A stretch of 35,509 bases of DNA from Candidatus Aveggerthella stercoripullorum (GCA_018712955.1 DVGB01000009.1:1-35509), one strand, 5' to 3'. Positions 1 to 8,850 are shown, numbered from the stretch's first letter. Notes: generated from the letters alone by a model not told the origin. Numbers and translations: made by a program.

Positions 1-450
1 CGGCTGCAAGCCCGATTTCCAGTCGAGCTCAACGATGCACCGGACGTAGGCTGCTCCAGCCCGGCTTATTTCCCCCCTGCCGACCGCGTCCAAGAAGAGC
101 TCGATTTCCGCCACACCGCAACTCAAGAGGGGGTCGTATGCCCTCGTCGGAATTTGCGTCGGCTGCCCAGAGGCCCTGAACTCGATTGTCACGACAGGCA
201 TTCCGAGGTCCAGGCATGCCGACTTGGCTGCAACAGTCAAGGAATGCCGCCCGGGCTTGGCACCGCTCACGATTATGCGGTCGTTGGACGAGTCGAATGC
301 GGCCATGCACCTGTCTGCGCTCACGCGGCCCACATCGACAATTCCCCGGTTGCGGGAGTTCGTCGCCTCACCGGCGCGAACGGCGCGGCGAATTCGTCCG
401 TGGCTTGCCATCGCGCTCGATACGTTGAATAGTGTGGAAAGGATGCCCAT
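1..450 (-). CDS. Partial conjugation-operon protein, possible degenerate P-loop protein (N-terminal 150 aa)
   Basis: The frame opens with ATG at 450 and stays open to the left edge, so only 150 N-terminal residues are visible. The start lies two bases past the stop of the VirD4-like gene, and an AGGAG ribosome site sits inside the end of that gene, so translation is probably coupled. I do not recognise the family. Residues about 62-90 have a strand (RIIVSG), a glycine/proline turn (AKPGRH), a helix and a second strand (PVVTIEF). This resembles the start of a P-loop ATPase whose Walker A Lys-Thr is absent. A degenerate partner of the neighbouring ATPase is therefore possible, but this is inference from a short piece. 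No signal peptide or membrane segment is seen. Confidence 0.6.
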   Translation of the reverse strand, partial: MGILSTLFNVSSAMASHGRIRRAVRAGEATNSRNRGIVDVGRVSADRCMAAFDSSNDRIIVSGAKPGRHSLTVAAKSACLDLGMPVVTIEFRASGQPTQIPTRAYDPLLSCGVAEIELFLDAVGRGEISRAGAAYVRCIVELDWKSGLQP

Positions 451-452
451 GA

Positions 453-1757
453 TTACACGCTCCTATCAAACATGAACCGATAAGGCGGATTCGGCAGCGG
501 GGGACAGACGATGGCTTCCCCTACTTCGAGGCTCGACACGTGCCAGTCAGCTATCACCGGCTGCCGGTCGATTTGACTCTCGATCTTTCCGGAAGCGCCA
601 ACGTGTGCCCTTTCGACGATGTTGTCGCCGTAGCGGGCCGCGAGCTCCTTGCGGGTTCCGGCGTCGTTGGTGCCGAAGGCTATGAGCGTCTGAAACCCCC
701 CGAGCACTGTGCTTGCATCATCTTGCCCATAGGCCGCCGTGATTTGGGAAGCCGACTGCGCGCAGCAGATAAGGGATAGGCCCCGGCTGCGTCCATAGGT
801 GAGCGCCGCTGGAAGCTGGCTTATCTTGGGCAAGGTTCCCATCTCTTCGAGGACTACGTAATGCGGCGCAGCAAGACGGGAAGATTCGGCTTCCATCGCC
901 CCCTTGAGGTAGAGCTCGATTATCGCCATCAGCATGGGAGATGCACCAGCAGAGGACACGTCATGTTCCAGCCGGATAACCCTGCCGCTACCGAGGAGGT
1001 CGCAGACGCCCACAGAATCCTCCATCGACGAATCCCCGCACAGGGCTCCCCTGATTCTCCCGACCTGCCTGACGACCTCTGCCAGGATTCCGAGCGCCTG
1101 GCCCGTCCCCCCGTCCCCGAGGAGTTTTCCCGCAGTGCTTCTCATCCCCGGAATCCCCTCGCAAAACGCGACCAGGTCGCGCGAATTCGCGTTGCAGAAG
1201 AAGTCGCAGAGGCCGGCGTGGGTGAGGTTGCGTCGGAACCCGTGCTCCCTGTCTGCTTGCCGCATCATGCCTTCGAGCACGTCCGCCACGAGCAGTTCGG
1301 CTGCGTCAACGAAGAAGTCCTGGTTGGAGCCCTCCCGGTTGCAGCCCGAGAACAGCGCACCGGATACTACAGCGGCATATCTGCCGTAGCTGGCGCATCC
1401 TGCCCGGGCGATGTCTCTGAAGACGTTGTACTCGACGGTGCAGCGATGCTCTCCCAACAGCACGGCATCGCTTTTCGCCTCGCAGATGTCGCGGTAATCG
1501 CCTTTCGGGTCGAACACGAGAAGCCCGCCATCGTCCAGCGAGTCCCGTATGTCGCGCACAATCGCCCTCAACGCATTCGTCTTGCCGCTGCCCGTTGCAC
1601 CGAGCAGGCCAATTTGGCGGCAGAGCTCGTCGCGTCCCAGCTGCAGCTCGCGCCGTTCGCCCGCACAGCTGCCGGGAACGCTCACTACGGGATTGTCAAC
1701 CGCGCAAGGCCTCCCCGCTGCGAGCGCGACTCCCTCAATAACCTTTGTTCTTGCCAT
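453..1757 (-). CDS. VirD4/TraG-like type IV coupling ATPase
   Basis: A 434-aa P-loop ATPase of the VirD4/TraG/HerA class, which in conjugation brings DNA to the secretion channel or pumps it. Walker A is GATGSGKT (about residues 53-60), followed by the VFDPKGD motif (about 81-87) typical of coupling proteins. A second acidic motif, VVLEEMGTLPK, lies about two-thirds along and is followed by a YGRSRGLSLICCAQS sensor stretch. No N-terminal membrane helices are present, so it is soluble or recruited by a partner. The ATG at 1757 overlaps the preceding TGA by one base (TGATG) with GGAG six bases upstream. A TTG twelve bases further upstream would also be in frame but has no ribosome site. It is distinct from the second VirD4-like gene at 17.7-19.3 kb. 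Confidence 0.85.
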   Translation of the reverse strand: MARTKVIEGVALAAGRPCAVDNPVVSVPGSCAGERRELQLGRDELCRQIGLLGATGSGKTNALRAIVRDIRDSLDDGGLLVFDPKGDYRDICEAKSDAVLLGEHRCTVEYNVFRDIARAGCASYGRYAAVVSGALFSGCNREGSNQDFFVDAAELLVADVLEGMMRQADREHGFRRNLTHAGLCDFFCNANSRDLVAFCEGIPGMRSTAGKLLGDGGTGQALGILAEVVRQVGRIRGALCGDSSMEDSVGVCDLLGSGRVIRLEHDVSSAGASPMLMAIIELYLKGAMEAESSRLAAPHYVVLEEMGTLPKISQLPAALTYGRSRGLSLICCAQSASQITAAYGQDDASTVLGGFQTLIAFGTNDAGTRKELAARYGDNIVERAHVGASGKIESQIDRQPVIADWHVSSLEVGEAIVCPPLPNPPYRFMFDRSV

Positions 1758-2458
1758 CACATGCTCCAATCTCGTTCCTGCATGCGGCCAGCTTGCAACG
1801 ACTTGTCATCAGCGATCGTCCGGATGTTCTGGCCTGCGGACGTTCGGTTCCGAGCGGCTTCGAATATGCGCGCGGTTTCGGCAGCTGCCCGCTGTTCCCG
1901 CGCCGGGTTCGGCATTCGCGCCCTGTCCCCGTCGCGCTCGGCGGCTCTTTCGGCATCTCGCCGGTTGGCCACGGCTAGGCTCCGTTCGGCCTCCATGGCC
2001 GCGCATCGCCCCGCGCTGTACTCGCGTGCGGATTGCTCGAGCGGCTGGGCGGTATAGCCCAAGAAGTCCTTCTCGGGCCTGACATAGGCCTTGCTGTTGC
2101 GTACCCACGCCTCAACCTCGCTTGTGTTCCCATGCTGGATGGAACCCTCGATGCACAGGTTCTGATAGCGGTGGCGCCCTTCGTGTACGACCGTGGGGAC
2201 GAGGCAAGCCCCTCCATCGACGGAGCTGTCCATGAGCACCTCGTTAAGCGCAATAACTTCGTCGTAGTGGGAGTAGTATCCCCTGGTGCATCTAGGCATC
2301 GTTTCTGAAATGACGGTTGCGGGCGTCCGACCTTGCTCCGCGGCCATCTGGTTCTCGATGGCCTGGAATACAGCGACCTTCTGCTCTTTCGAGAGCCTGG
2401 CCATGTTCAGCCCATAGGTGGCAACCAACGCCTCCTTGTACGTGTAGCGGCTATTCAT
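1757..2458 (-). CDS. Putative zinc metallopeptidase-like protein (HExxH)
   Basis: A 233-aa protein with an HEGRH motif at residues 92-96, preceded by the hydrophobic stretch CLVPTVV as in zincin active-site helices. A downstream LEQSAREYSAG segment (about 140-150) could supply the third ligand, Glu141, in the ExxAxxxxA style of ImmA/IrrE-like minigluzincins. The last 80 residues are Arg/Ala/Glu-rich and probably helical. No signal peptide is present, so it should act in the cytoplasm. It is stop-start coupled to the downstream VirD4-like gene. Zinc proteases in mobile elements often cleave repressors or toxins, but the substrate here is unknown. Family assignment rests on the motif alone. Confidence 0.65.
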   Translation of the reverse strand: MNSRYTYKEALVATYGLNMARLSKEQKVAVFQAIENQMAAEQGRTPATVISETMPRCTRGYYSHYDEVIALNEVLMDSSVDGGACLVPTVVHEGRHRYQNLCIEGSIQHGNTSEVEAWVRNSKAYVRPEKDFLGYTAQPLEQSAREYSAGRCAAMEAERSLAVANRRDAERAAERDGDRARMPNPAREQRAAAETARIFEAARNRTSAGQNIRTIADDKSLQAGRMQERDWSM

Positions 2459-2467
2459 GGCAACCGC

Positions 2468-2746
2468 CTAAAGCCACCCGAGCAGGGCATTAACCCGTTT
2501 CGGCTGCGAAAGACATGCGACAGCGTTCGGATACGCGAACCCGTAATCCGCAACAAGCCTTCTGGTGTCGACCCCGTCTCGGGCGATATGCCGCTCCTCG
2601 CCGGTCAGCATCCAGGCGGCCACCGCCTCGGTCAACTCGTCGTCCTCCATTTCGGCAATCCGGGCGGCGAGTGCTTCCGCCTCGTATTGCTCGTATCCGG
2701 ACTGCTCGACCAGCATGCGAGCCAAGGCGCTCGTCTCGAAGTTCAT
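2468..2746 (-). CDS. Small acidic helical protein, conjugation operon
   Basis: A 92-aa protein starting at the ATG at 2746, with AAGGGGA four bases upstream, and lying eleven bases after the preceding gene. A longer frame from 3055 is open, but its upstream part is the shadow of the membrane protein gene. The first half is acidic and helical (EQYEAEALAARIAEMEDDELTE). The second half carries Arg/His-rich and hydrophobic stretches. There is no cysteine motif, signal peptide or membrane helix. I do not recognise it. Its place between a membrane protein and the HExxH protein suggests an accessory role in the same operon. Confidence 0.6.
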   Translation of the reverse strand: MNFETSALARMLVEQSGYEQYEAEALAARIAEMEDDELTEAVAAWMLTGEERHIARDGVDTRRLVADYGFAYPNAVACLSQPKRVNALLGWL

Positions 2747-2757
2747 GGCGTCCCCTT

Positions 2758-3201
2758 TCAGTACGGCTTCACGATCTTGTAGAGCAGGTAAGCAAGCGAT
2801 GCGAACACGAGAGCCACGATGATTGCCGTCGGAGCAAGGGCCACAGCCTGTTCGAAAAGCCCTCGGAACGCTTGCGATATCACCCCGCACGCGAGGACCA
2901 CGGCGGTGCCGACAACAGGGACGAGCAGCGCCCTCGGCAATCCCGCATAGCAGTTGGCGAGTGCGAAGAAGTACGAGGCCAGGCCGCCGACTGCTATCGC
3001 CACCGCACCGGGCGCGACGCCTCCTATGCCGGAGCAGGCTGTCATGTAGGTGCATGCAGCGTCCCAGCCGGCCAGTGCAGCAATCATGGAAAGCCCAAGT
3101 GCCGCCATCCAGAATGGGATTTCCGAGCCCTTGCGGCGGACGTCCCTCCCGAACGCATGCCGCTTGGGCATGCCTTTCGTTAAAGCGCTCCTGTCGAACA
3201 T
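2758..3201 (-). CDS. Four-helix membrane protein, conjugation operon
   Basis: A 147-aa protein with a basic N-terminal tail (KGMPKRHAFGRDVRRKG) and four predicted membrane helices at about 29-47, 62-84, 90-110 and 117-142, ending in a short KIVKPY tail. The ATG at 3201 has an ideal GGAGGAGG ribosome site; a TTG seven codons upstream overlaps that site and is unlikely. Size and position next to coupling-protein genes fit a small channel or accessory subunit of a type IV secretion apparatus, but no family motif confirms this. Confidence 0.65.
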   Translation of the reverse strand: MFDRSALTKGMPKRHAFGRDVRRKGSEIPFWMAALGLSMIAALAGWDAACTYMTACSGIGGVAPGAVAIAVGGLASYFFALANCYAGLPRALLVPVVGTAVVLACGVISQAFRGLFEQAVALAPTAIIVALVFASLAYLLYKIVKPY

Positions 3202-3240
3202 GATGACCTCCTCCAATTCCAACGTTTCCGCATGCCTTAA

Positions 3241-5733
3241 CTAGATCTCGCAGTGCGTCTCTAACGCCTCTATCAGCTCTAGGCGGTCAAGATGGGGACG
3301 TTGTAGCTCGGCATGGTCGAAGACCTCGTCTGCGAGCTGCTGCTTCCACGCCTGCGTGGACCAGATGTAGTCCTCGTAGGTTCCCGTAGCCAGCAGGTTG
3401 ATTTCAGCTACCTCGTTTTCCTGCCCGAGACGCCAGCAGCGGGCTGTGGCTTGTGCCCTCGCAGCGGGGTTCCACCAAGGCGTTGCGTGAATCACCGTTT
3501 TCAGGGGCATGCCTCCGCCCTGAGGGCCCACGATGTTCAACCCGACTCCGCCGACTTTCAGACTCACGAGGTATGCCGTGGTGTCGTCTTCGAAGCTGTT
3601 GAAGCGGGCTACGTCCAAATCCCTCTTCCATTGAGGGGTGCTGCCGCTCAGAACCATGCATTTGATTCCCTTGCGCACCAGCTCTTCGCGTAAGCCGTCC
3701 AAGCCGGCGACCATGTCGGTAAAGACGAGCGCCTTCTCGCCGCGCTTGCGAACGTCCCCCAACATCCCGACAATTGCCCTGATCTTCGACGAGGGCCCCG
3801 TCGCCCTCTGGATTCCGATGAGCGAGCTGTCGAAGCAGCATTGGCGGAGGCGCAGGATCTTCGTGAGCACGTTCATCTCCTCCTCGTCTGCAAATTGCTC
3901 GTCGGTGATGCTCTTGAGCAGCTGGAGAAGGCCGCTCTTCACGATGGAGTAGGCCTCCCTGCTCTCGTCGTCGAGGGGAATGCGCTCGACGGTGCTTGTG
4001 AGCGCGGGAAGATCGAGCAGCTCGCTCGTGCGGCGGAGGGTGAAAGGCCTCACGAGGCTTCCGAAGAACTCGGTCGACGCCGAATCCCCCGCCTCGATCT
4101 TTCGGCGAAGTTCGCTGAATTGCCTGCGGTTGCCGAGGTAACGGGATTCCTCCCCGGTGATGAACTCGAATATGCTGAAAGCATCCTCGAGCGAATTCTC
4201 GAGAGGCGTCCCGGTCATCGCTATGCGCTGGGCGTGGGGGAAGAGCGATTTGACGCCGCGAGCCCGCTTGGCGCTCCCGTTCTTGATGTACTGGGCCTCG
4301 TCTAGGGCGAACACCTCCGGTTCCCAGCCCGCCATGCGGTATGCGCCGGCATCGCGCCAGATATGGTCGTACGAAGTGATGACGATGTCGTAGCCAGCAT
4401 CTGACGCCGTTGCTATCTGCGCATGGCGGAGCCGCGCCGCGCCACCGACCCTGAGAACGTTCAAGCCAGGCGCGAATCGGCCGTACTCGCAGCGCCAGTT
4501 ATCGCAGAGGGTTCCGGGGCAGCAAACCACCGCCTTGGGTCCGGTGTGCGAGGAAAGAGATTCGCAGATTGCCAGCGTGTGTGCGATCACCTCGATGGTC
4601 TTGCCGAGGCCCATGCTATCGGCGAGCAGGAGGCCCAGACCGGAGTGGTAGGCCTGCTGGAGGCGCTGGAAGCCGCCAACCTGCCAGGATTTGAGCTGCC
4701 CGGCAAGGCCGACCGGTAACGGGTAGGCGTCTTTTGCACCCTCCGCCGCCGAGATGTAGGCATCGAGGGAGGAGCGCTCTACGCTCATCTCGCTATACAT
4801 GCTGTCCAGCGCAGCATAGGCGCGAAAAGCCGATGCAAGGGGGAGCTTCGCCCCGGAGCCGACCGCTTCCGAGGGGCGCACGCCCAAGAGCTCGAGCAGC
4901 GCTGCAGCCTCCTTCGAAGCGCTGTCGCGCAGGATGAGGAGACCATTGGCGTTCGGTTCTGCATAAGTACCCCAAAGCTCGTACCTGCGCGCGAGCCCAA
5001 GGAACTTCGCAAGTTCCTTGTCGTCCATGACCGCAGAGGCTATCCGTACGATGAGCGACCCGCTCTCGACGCTGAGACTGACCTCAATGCTCGCGTCATC
5101 GACGAGCCCTATGCGTTTGACGGCTTCGGTCAGATGAACCTCGCCGAATCGCACAAGATCGGGGAACCCCGAATCGATAGCATTTCGGATGACGCTCGCA
5201 TTGCCGGCGGTGTACTGAAGGGAGAACCCGCGGGCATCGTCCATGAAGCCCAGGCCCTCGCAGAGCGCCCGATGTACCTCAACTGCACGGGGAACGGAAT
5301 CGAACGTGGCATCGAAAACTTCGTTACCATATGAACGGCCTTCGAAGCTGCAGTGAACGTTGCAGAAAACCACCAGTTCTTCCAGGTCGGCATCGAGGAC
5401 GAAGTCGTAGACAGGCCCGTCATCTCCTACCTCGCGATCCCGGGCGACGCACAGTGCGGCAATTGCGTGACGACAGAGCTCGGGGGTTTTTGACGCGCCG
5501 CAAATGCTGCAGTGGGCACGGAGCCTCGTTTGCACGTTACCCCACACCTCTACCTCAAACGCATCATTGCAGAAAGTGAAGCTGGACCTAATGGCCGTAT
5601 CGCAAGTCATCAAAGCACCCTCGAAGGAAAGGGGCTTTGCAAGTGCGGCAATCAAGGGGCCGAGCGTCTTGGCGTTGCTGGAGGCGTGGTTCGAAAGGTC
5701 GTCATAACCCTGTACCTGAATGAAGCTCGCCAT
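3241..5733 (-). CDS. SNF2-family DNA helicase/translocase with SWIM-like zinc finger
   Basis: An 830-aa superfamily 2 ATPase of the SNF2 type that moves along DNA without classical unwinding. A CxxC-x8-CxH cluster at about 75-89 resembles a SWIM zinc finger. The ATPase core begins near residue 365 with ADSMGLGKT (Walker A), then DEAQYIK (motif II) and MTGTPLEN (motif III). The C-terminal helicase lobe has LVFTDM, LSGST, VGGVGLN and ARCWRLGQ (motif VI). Two ATGs lie six bases apart. AAGGAG directly abuts the first, at 5739, so the second, at 5733, with six-base spacing, is preferred. It is the first gene of the leftward operon that includes the VirD4-like ATPase. Such helicases are common in mobile elements and in defence systems; the role here is not defined. 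Confidence 0.85.
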   Translation of the reverse strand: MASFIQVQGYDDLSNHASSNAKTLGPLIAALAKPLSFEGALMTCDTAIRSSFTFCNDAFEVEVWGNVQTRLRAHCSICGASKTPELCRHAIAALCVARDREVGDDGPVYDFVLDADLEELVVFCNVHCSFEGRSYGNEVFDATFDSVPRAVEVHRALCEGLGFMDDARGFSLQYTAGNASVIRNAIDSGFPDLVRFGEVHLTEAVKRIGLVDDASIEVSLSVESGSLIVRIASAVMDDKELAKFLGLARRYELWGTYAEPNANGLLILRDSASKEAAALLELLGVRPSEAVGSGAKLPLASAFRAYAALDSMYSEMSVERSSLDAYISAAEGAKDAYPLPVGLAGQLKSWQVGGFQRLQQAYHSGLGLLLADSMGLGKTIEVIAHTLAICESLSSHTGPKAVVCCPGTLCDNWRCEYGRFAPGLNVLRVGGAARLRHAQIATASDAGYDIVITSYDHIWRDAGAYRMAGWEPEVFALDEAQYIKNGSAKRARGVKSLFPHAQRIAMTGTPLENSLEDAFSIFEFITGEESRYLGNRRQFSELRRKIEAGDSASTEFFGSLVRPFTLRRTSELLDLPALTSTVERIPLDDESREAYSIVKSGLLQLLKSITDEQFADEEEMNVLTKILRLRQCCFDSSLIGIQRATGPSSKIRAIVGMLGDVRKRGEKALVFTDMVAGLDGLREELVRKGIKCMVLSGSTPQWKRDLDVARFNSFEDDTTAYLVSLKVGGVGLNIVGPQGGGMPLKTVIHATPWWNPAARAQATARCWRLGQENEVAEINLLATGTYEDYIWSTQAWKQQLADEVFDHAELQRPHLDRLELIEALETHCEI

Positions 5734-6064
5734 AGCCATCTCCTTACGCTGAGTCCGGTGGGTTCCTCGTCGATATTCCAGTTCGACATTGCGATTGCAT
5801 CACACCCGCAAAGGCAAAGAGCCTGATAGCCGCTGCAACGCAAGTGCAAAGCTTTCTGCATCGGCATCCCAGACTGTCTCGTAGCTCGATGCCGTCTGGC
5901 CGGCGTTTCCGCGGCCTTGCGGCCTTTCCTGCACTCTGCGCTTTGCACCTTGCTTGCATCATCAAAGCCGCCTTCGCTATGCCCCAAAACCCGACAATGC
6001 AAATCAATCGAAGGACTCCCCGTTCTTCGCGCCGGCTGACATTTATCTGATTGGAGGTAAGAAA
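5734..6064. other. Divergent intergenic region between two element operons
   Basis: About 330 bases separate the leftward helicase operon from the rightward membrane/lipoprotein operon, so both promoters should lie here. Several open frames cross it but none has a ribosome site or a plausible protein. A possible weak rightward promoter is TTGCAT near 5951 with TATGCC 18 bases later. No convincing leftward promoter could be picked by eye. Confidence 0.5.
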
Positions 6065-6943
6065 ATGGCGAAATCCTTGAAAAACAGCAGGTTCTTCGCG
6101 GGACGCACCCGCAGCGTCGTTCGCCACTACAAGCAGGCGATCGGAGGCCTCGGGGTCGCGGTGGTGCTTGCCGTGTTTGCTCTGGAGGCGCTCTGCTTCT
6201 GCGCCGACCTTCTCGCGTTCGGTCTGCTGTTCGGCCAGGTGATGGGTGACGCAAAGGGCATGGTGGCAGCAGGCTCCATTTCGTTGCTTTTCCCTCTCGT
6301 CTCTTACTTTGGCTTCCGCGGGCTATCTTCTCGTTTTGCCGAAAAGGAAAGAAGGGAGCGCTTCACCTACCTGCTTCTGGGCGTGATGGGCGTGTTCCTG
6401 GTGGCTGTGTTGGCGATTCGCTTTCCGCTGGAAGCGGCCGCTGTGAGCGACGAGGGCGTTAGCTGGGCGATGACTGCCGCAGTTTACTGCCTTCCCCCTA
6501 TCTCGTCGGTTATCGGCGCCCTGGCCGCAAGCCTGACCCTGCACAACCCCCAAGTCGAGTCAAGGCTTCGCCGCTGCAAGGCCGAAGCGCGCATCGCAAA
6601 CATCAAAGCCGAGATCGCGACGCTCGAGCACAGCGACCCATCGCGCCTCCGCGAGCACGTGAACGATGTGTACCGGTCGGCATTCTGCGAGGTCGACGGC
6701 CTTCTGAACGCGGCGCTCGCATCGTGCGTAGCCGCCCTGGTAGAAACGCATGGCATGGGCGTGCACGACCATATCGGGAAGATGAAGGAAGTGTTCGCGA
6801 CGGGCCTCGGCCTCGAAGACTCAAGGCCGGCTGCCTTTGCGCCAAGCAGCCGCCAGCAGCTCGAAGAAGGACGGGAGGGCGAAGCTCTTGGGAAAGCGGC
6901 GCTCCTGGATAAGGCTGGAATGGTAGCAGTCGGAACAGATTAG
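6065..6943 (+). CDS. Four-helix membrane protein with long cytoplasmic tail
   Basis: A 292-aa protein whose ATG at 6065 is preceded by GGAGGT with six-base spacing; a longer upstream frame lacks any ribosome site. Basic residues precede four hydrophobic segments (about 26-52, 64-84, 99-119 and 132-156), followed by a roughly 130-residue charged, helical C-terminal region. It is the first gene of a four-gene operon, with 15 bases to the lipoprotein gene. I considered a MotA/TolQ-type motor subunit because an OmpA-type lipoprotein follows, but the helix arrangement and the absence of a MotA signature do not support that. Function unknown. Confidence 0.7.
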   Translation: MAKSLKNSRFFAGRTRSVVRHYKQAIGGLGVAVVLAVFALEALCFCADLLAFGLLFGQVMGDAKGMVAAGSISLLFPLVSYFGFRGLSSRFAEKERRERFTYLLLGVMGVFLVAVLAIRFPLEAAAVSDEGVSWAMTAAVYCLPPISSVIGALAASLTLHNPQVESRLRRCKAEARIANIKAEIATLEHSDPSRLREHVNDVYRSAFCEVDGLLNAALASCVAALVETHGMGVHDHIGKMKEVFATGLGLEDSRPAAFAPSSRQQLEEGREGEALGKAALLDKAGMVAVGTD

Positions 6944-6958
6944 GAAGGAAGGTCTATC

Positions 6959-8125
6959 ATGGCTACTGTAGCGAAAGGTTTCAAGAAGGTTGTCCTTGCG
7001 GTGATGCTGCTCCTGCTGCCGCTTGCAATGGTGGGCTGTTCCAAGCCGCAGGAAGCCGTGGACGCCGCAATCGTCATCCAGAACACGAGCGGCACCCCGG
7101 TCTGGGATTGCTCTGTGCTCGACGGAGCTATCGAGCAGGTCCGCGGATCCAATGGCCGGATTACCGTGACCATTGCGGACGCGAACCCGACCGCCAAGAC
7201 GTTTGACTTCTCCACGGTGTCAGATTCGGAGATTAACAAGGATCGCATGGAGCGGCAGGTTCGCGAATGCTTGCAGACCAACGCCGACGACCCCGGGTGC
7301 GACATGTTGCAATCGATAGTTGTGGGAGCTGACAGCGTTGCAGGTTCCGACCAAGTCCTCGGCGTCTACGTCATCGGCTCAGGGATATCCGATACAGGGC
7401 TGCTCGACATGGCCTCCAGCGAGCTCGTAGAGAACGGCGACCCTTCCCAGGTAGCGCAGTACTATGCAGCAATCAACGAAGTGCCCGACCTCAGCTGGGT
7501 GCCCGTCATCACGTGGTACGGCTTCGGCTCCACATCCGGAAGCCAGCCTGCGCCGAGCAATGCGCAGCTCGTGGCGATTGAGGCCCTCTATACGGAGGTT
7601 CTCGAGGAGTGCGGTTGCGCGGTGACCATCCAGGCCGCGCCGGTGGCCACTGCGGAGGCGCGCCCTAACGCATTGCCCGTAGTTAAGGTCGTGGAATTCG
7701 CCCCTGTGGTTCCGTACTCGGTTCCAAGTGGCGGAGCCGATGCGGGGCCCTCTAGAACTGAGTTCAGCTCCACGCAGCTAGGTTTCGTCGGCGACAGCGT
7801 CGAATTCTTGGATCAGGATCAGGCGAATCAAGCCCTGTCTGGCATCGCTGAACTGCTGAAGTCAGACCGATCCCTTATCGCCACGGTCACATGCAGCGCC
7901 GCCTCGTACCCATGGGAGGAAGGCTATTCGCAGAGGCTCTCGGAGCAAAGGGCTGAAGCCGTCTGCTTCGCCCTAATCGCAATGGGAGTTGATAAGGCTC
8001 AATTGACATCAATCGGGGTTGGCAGCGGCGAGCCGGACGACATCGACCCCTCGACGGGTCTGCAGGACCCGGTCAAGGCTGCCGAAAAACGCAAGACGGT
8101 CATCGAAATAGACAAAGCCGCCTAG
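6959..8125 (+). CDS. Lipoprotein with vWA-like N-terminal region and OmpA-like C-terminal domain
   Basis: A 388-aa secreted lipoprotein: a basic N-terminus, a leucine-rich core and a lipobox (LAMVGC) put the lipidated Cys at 27. Residues about 36-230 show alternating strands and helices resembling a von Willebrand A fold (AIVIQNTSG, ITVTIADA, VYVIGSGISDTG), though the metal-site Asp of the first strand is replaced by Gln. A Pro/Ala/Val-rich linker leads to an OmpA/MotB-type domain (about 265-388) with the hallmark LSEQRAEAV, MGV-x-KAQL, GVGSGEP and a final KRKTVIEI strand. The Asp that binds diaminopimelate in canonical OmpA domains is not visible where the GHTD motif is expected. AAGGAAGG precedes the ATG. 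A cell-wall-facing role in mating or surface remodelling is inferred. Confidence 0.75.
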   Translation: MATVAKGFKKVVLAVMLLLLPLAMVGCSKPQEAVDAAIVIQNTSGTPVWDCSVLDGAIEQVRGSNGRITVTIADANPTAKTFDFSTVSDSEINKDRMERQVRECLQTNADDPGCDMLQSIVVGADSVAGSDQVLGVYVIGSGISDTGLLDMASSELVENGDPSQVAQYYAAINEVPDLSWVPVITWYGFGSTSGSQPAPSNAQLVAIEALYTEVLEECGCAVTIQAAPVATAEARPNALPVVKVVEFAPVVPYSVPSGGADAGPSRTEFSSTQLGFVGDSVEFLDQDQANQALSGIAELLKSDRSLIATVTCSAASYPWEEGYSQRLSEQRAEAVCFALIAMGVDKAQLTSIGVGSGEPDDIDPSTGLQDPVKAAEKRKTVIEIDKAA

Positions 8126-8139
8126 AAAGGAAGGTCATC

Positions 8140-8850
8140 ATGGGACGCTACATCAACCGCTTTGCCCGCCGGGGATTCTGGAAAAGGCTCTTCAAGCCTG
8201 CCGACCGCGATCTCGACGAGGCATTCGAGGATGGCGCAAAGTGCGCGGAGAACGGGTCGGTCTGGGTCGAAGACGGGCAAATTAAGGGACCGGGTCTCGA
8301 CAGGTTCTTTCACCAGCAAGAAGTGAATGCGGCCCGCGTCATCGACGATATCGAAGAGGATTGCGCGCCGCTCCTGCAGGAACTCTCGAAACCGTTCGCG
8401 ACGTACCAGGGGTTCTTGTGCAGGTTTGCAGAGGCAGATCGCCGCTACAAGGACGCCATGGGGCGCCATGAGACAGCGGGTGACGCCCGTTCGCGCAACC
8501 AGGCACGTTACGACATGGACCGCGCCAAAGCAGAACGCGATAAGCTGTTTGATAAGCTCCAGGAAGTCCGCGAATATGCAGAGGACAACGGGCTTTCCGA
8601 CCTCCGTGCAATCCAGGCAAAGCGCCTCACCGAAGCCGAGGAGCACCGTGCGCACATGGACCATCTTATGAGCTACTTCCTGCGCGGCGCCGCGTCCGTG
8701 CTAGGGTCCGACACGGTTCACTCCACCCAGCAGGCATCAACCTGGACCGACAACATCATCGAAGGCTACATCAAGCTGCTCGAGGGCGGCGTGAACGACG
8801 GCCGTTGGAACATGAATTTCGCACAGCACCTCGAAGGCGCTGCGGCTTAG
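8140..8850 (+). CDS. Cytoplasmic coiled-coil protein of the lipoprotein operon
   Basis: A 236-aa, highly charged protein with no membrane segment or signal. Residues about 60-180 are almost entirely helical with heptad-like spacing (DRAKAERDKLFDKLQEVREY), indicating a coiled coil. The first 20 residues are strongly basic (Arg/Lys/Phe-rich) and could bind membrane lipid or nucleic acid. AAAGGAAGG precedes the ATG, 14 bases after the lipoprotein stop. No family recognised. Co-transcription with the membrane and lipoprotein genes suggests a cytoplasmic partner of that envelope complex. Confidence 0.65.
   Translation: MGRYINRFARRGFWKRLFKPADRDLDEAFEDGAKCAENGSVWVEDGQIKGPGLDRFFHQQEVNAARVIDDIEEDCAPLLQELSKPFATYQGFLCRFAEADRRYKDAMGRHETAGDARSRNQARYDMDRAKAERDKLFDKLQEVREYAEDNGLSDLRAIQAKRLTEAEEHRAHMDHLMSYFLRGAASVLGSDTVHSTQQASTWTDNIIEGYIKLLEGGVNDGRWNMNFAQHLEGAAA

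Noticed and set aside
861-2057. Rightward 398-codon open frame
   Set aside because: It lies opposite the VirD4-like and HExxH genes, has no ribosome site and shows Arg/Pro/Ser-rich low-information sequence typical of GC-driven shadows.
6065-8125. Zorya-type ZorA/ZorB defence pair
   Set aside because: The membrane protein lacks MotA/TolQ features and its long coiled tail, no ZorC/D/E follows, and the OmpA protein is a lipoprotein rather than a single-span stator.
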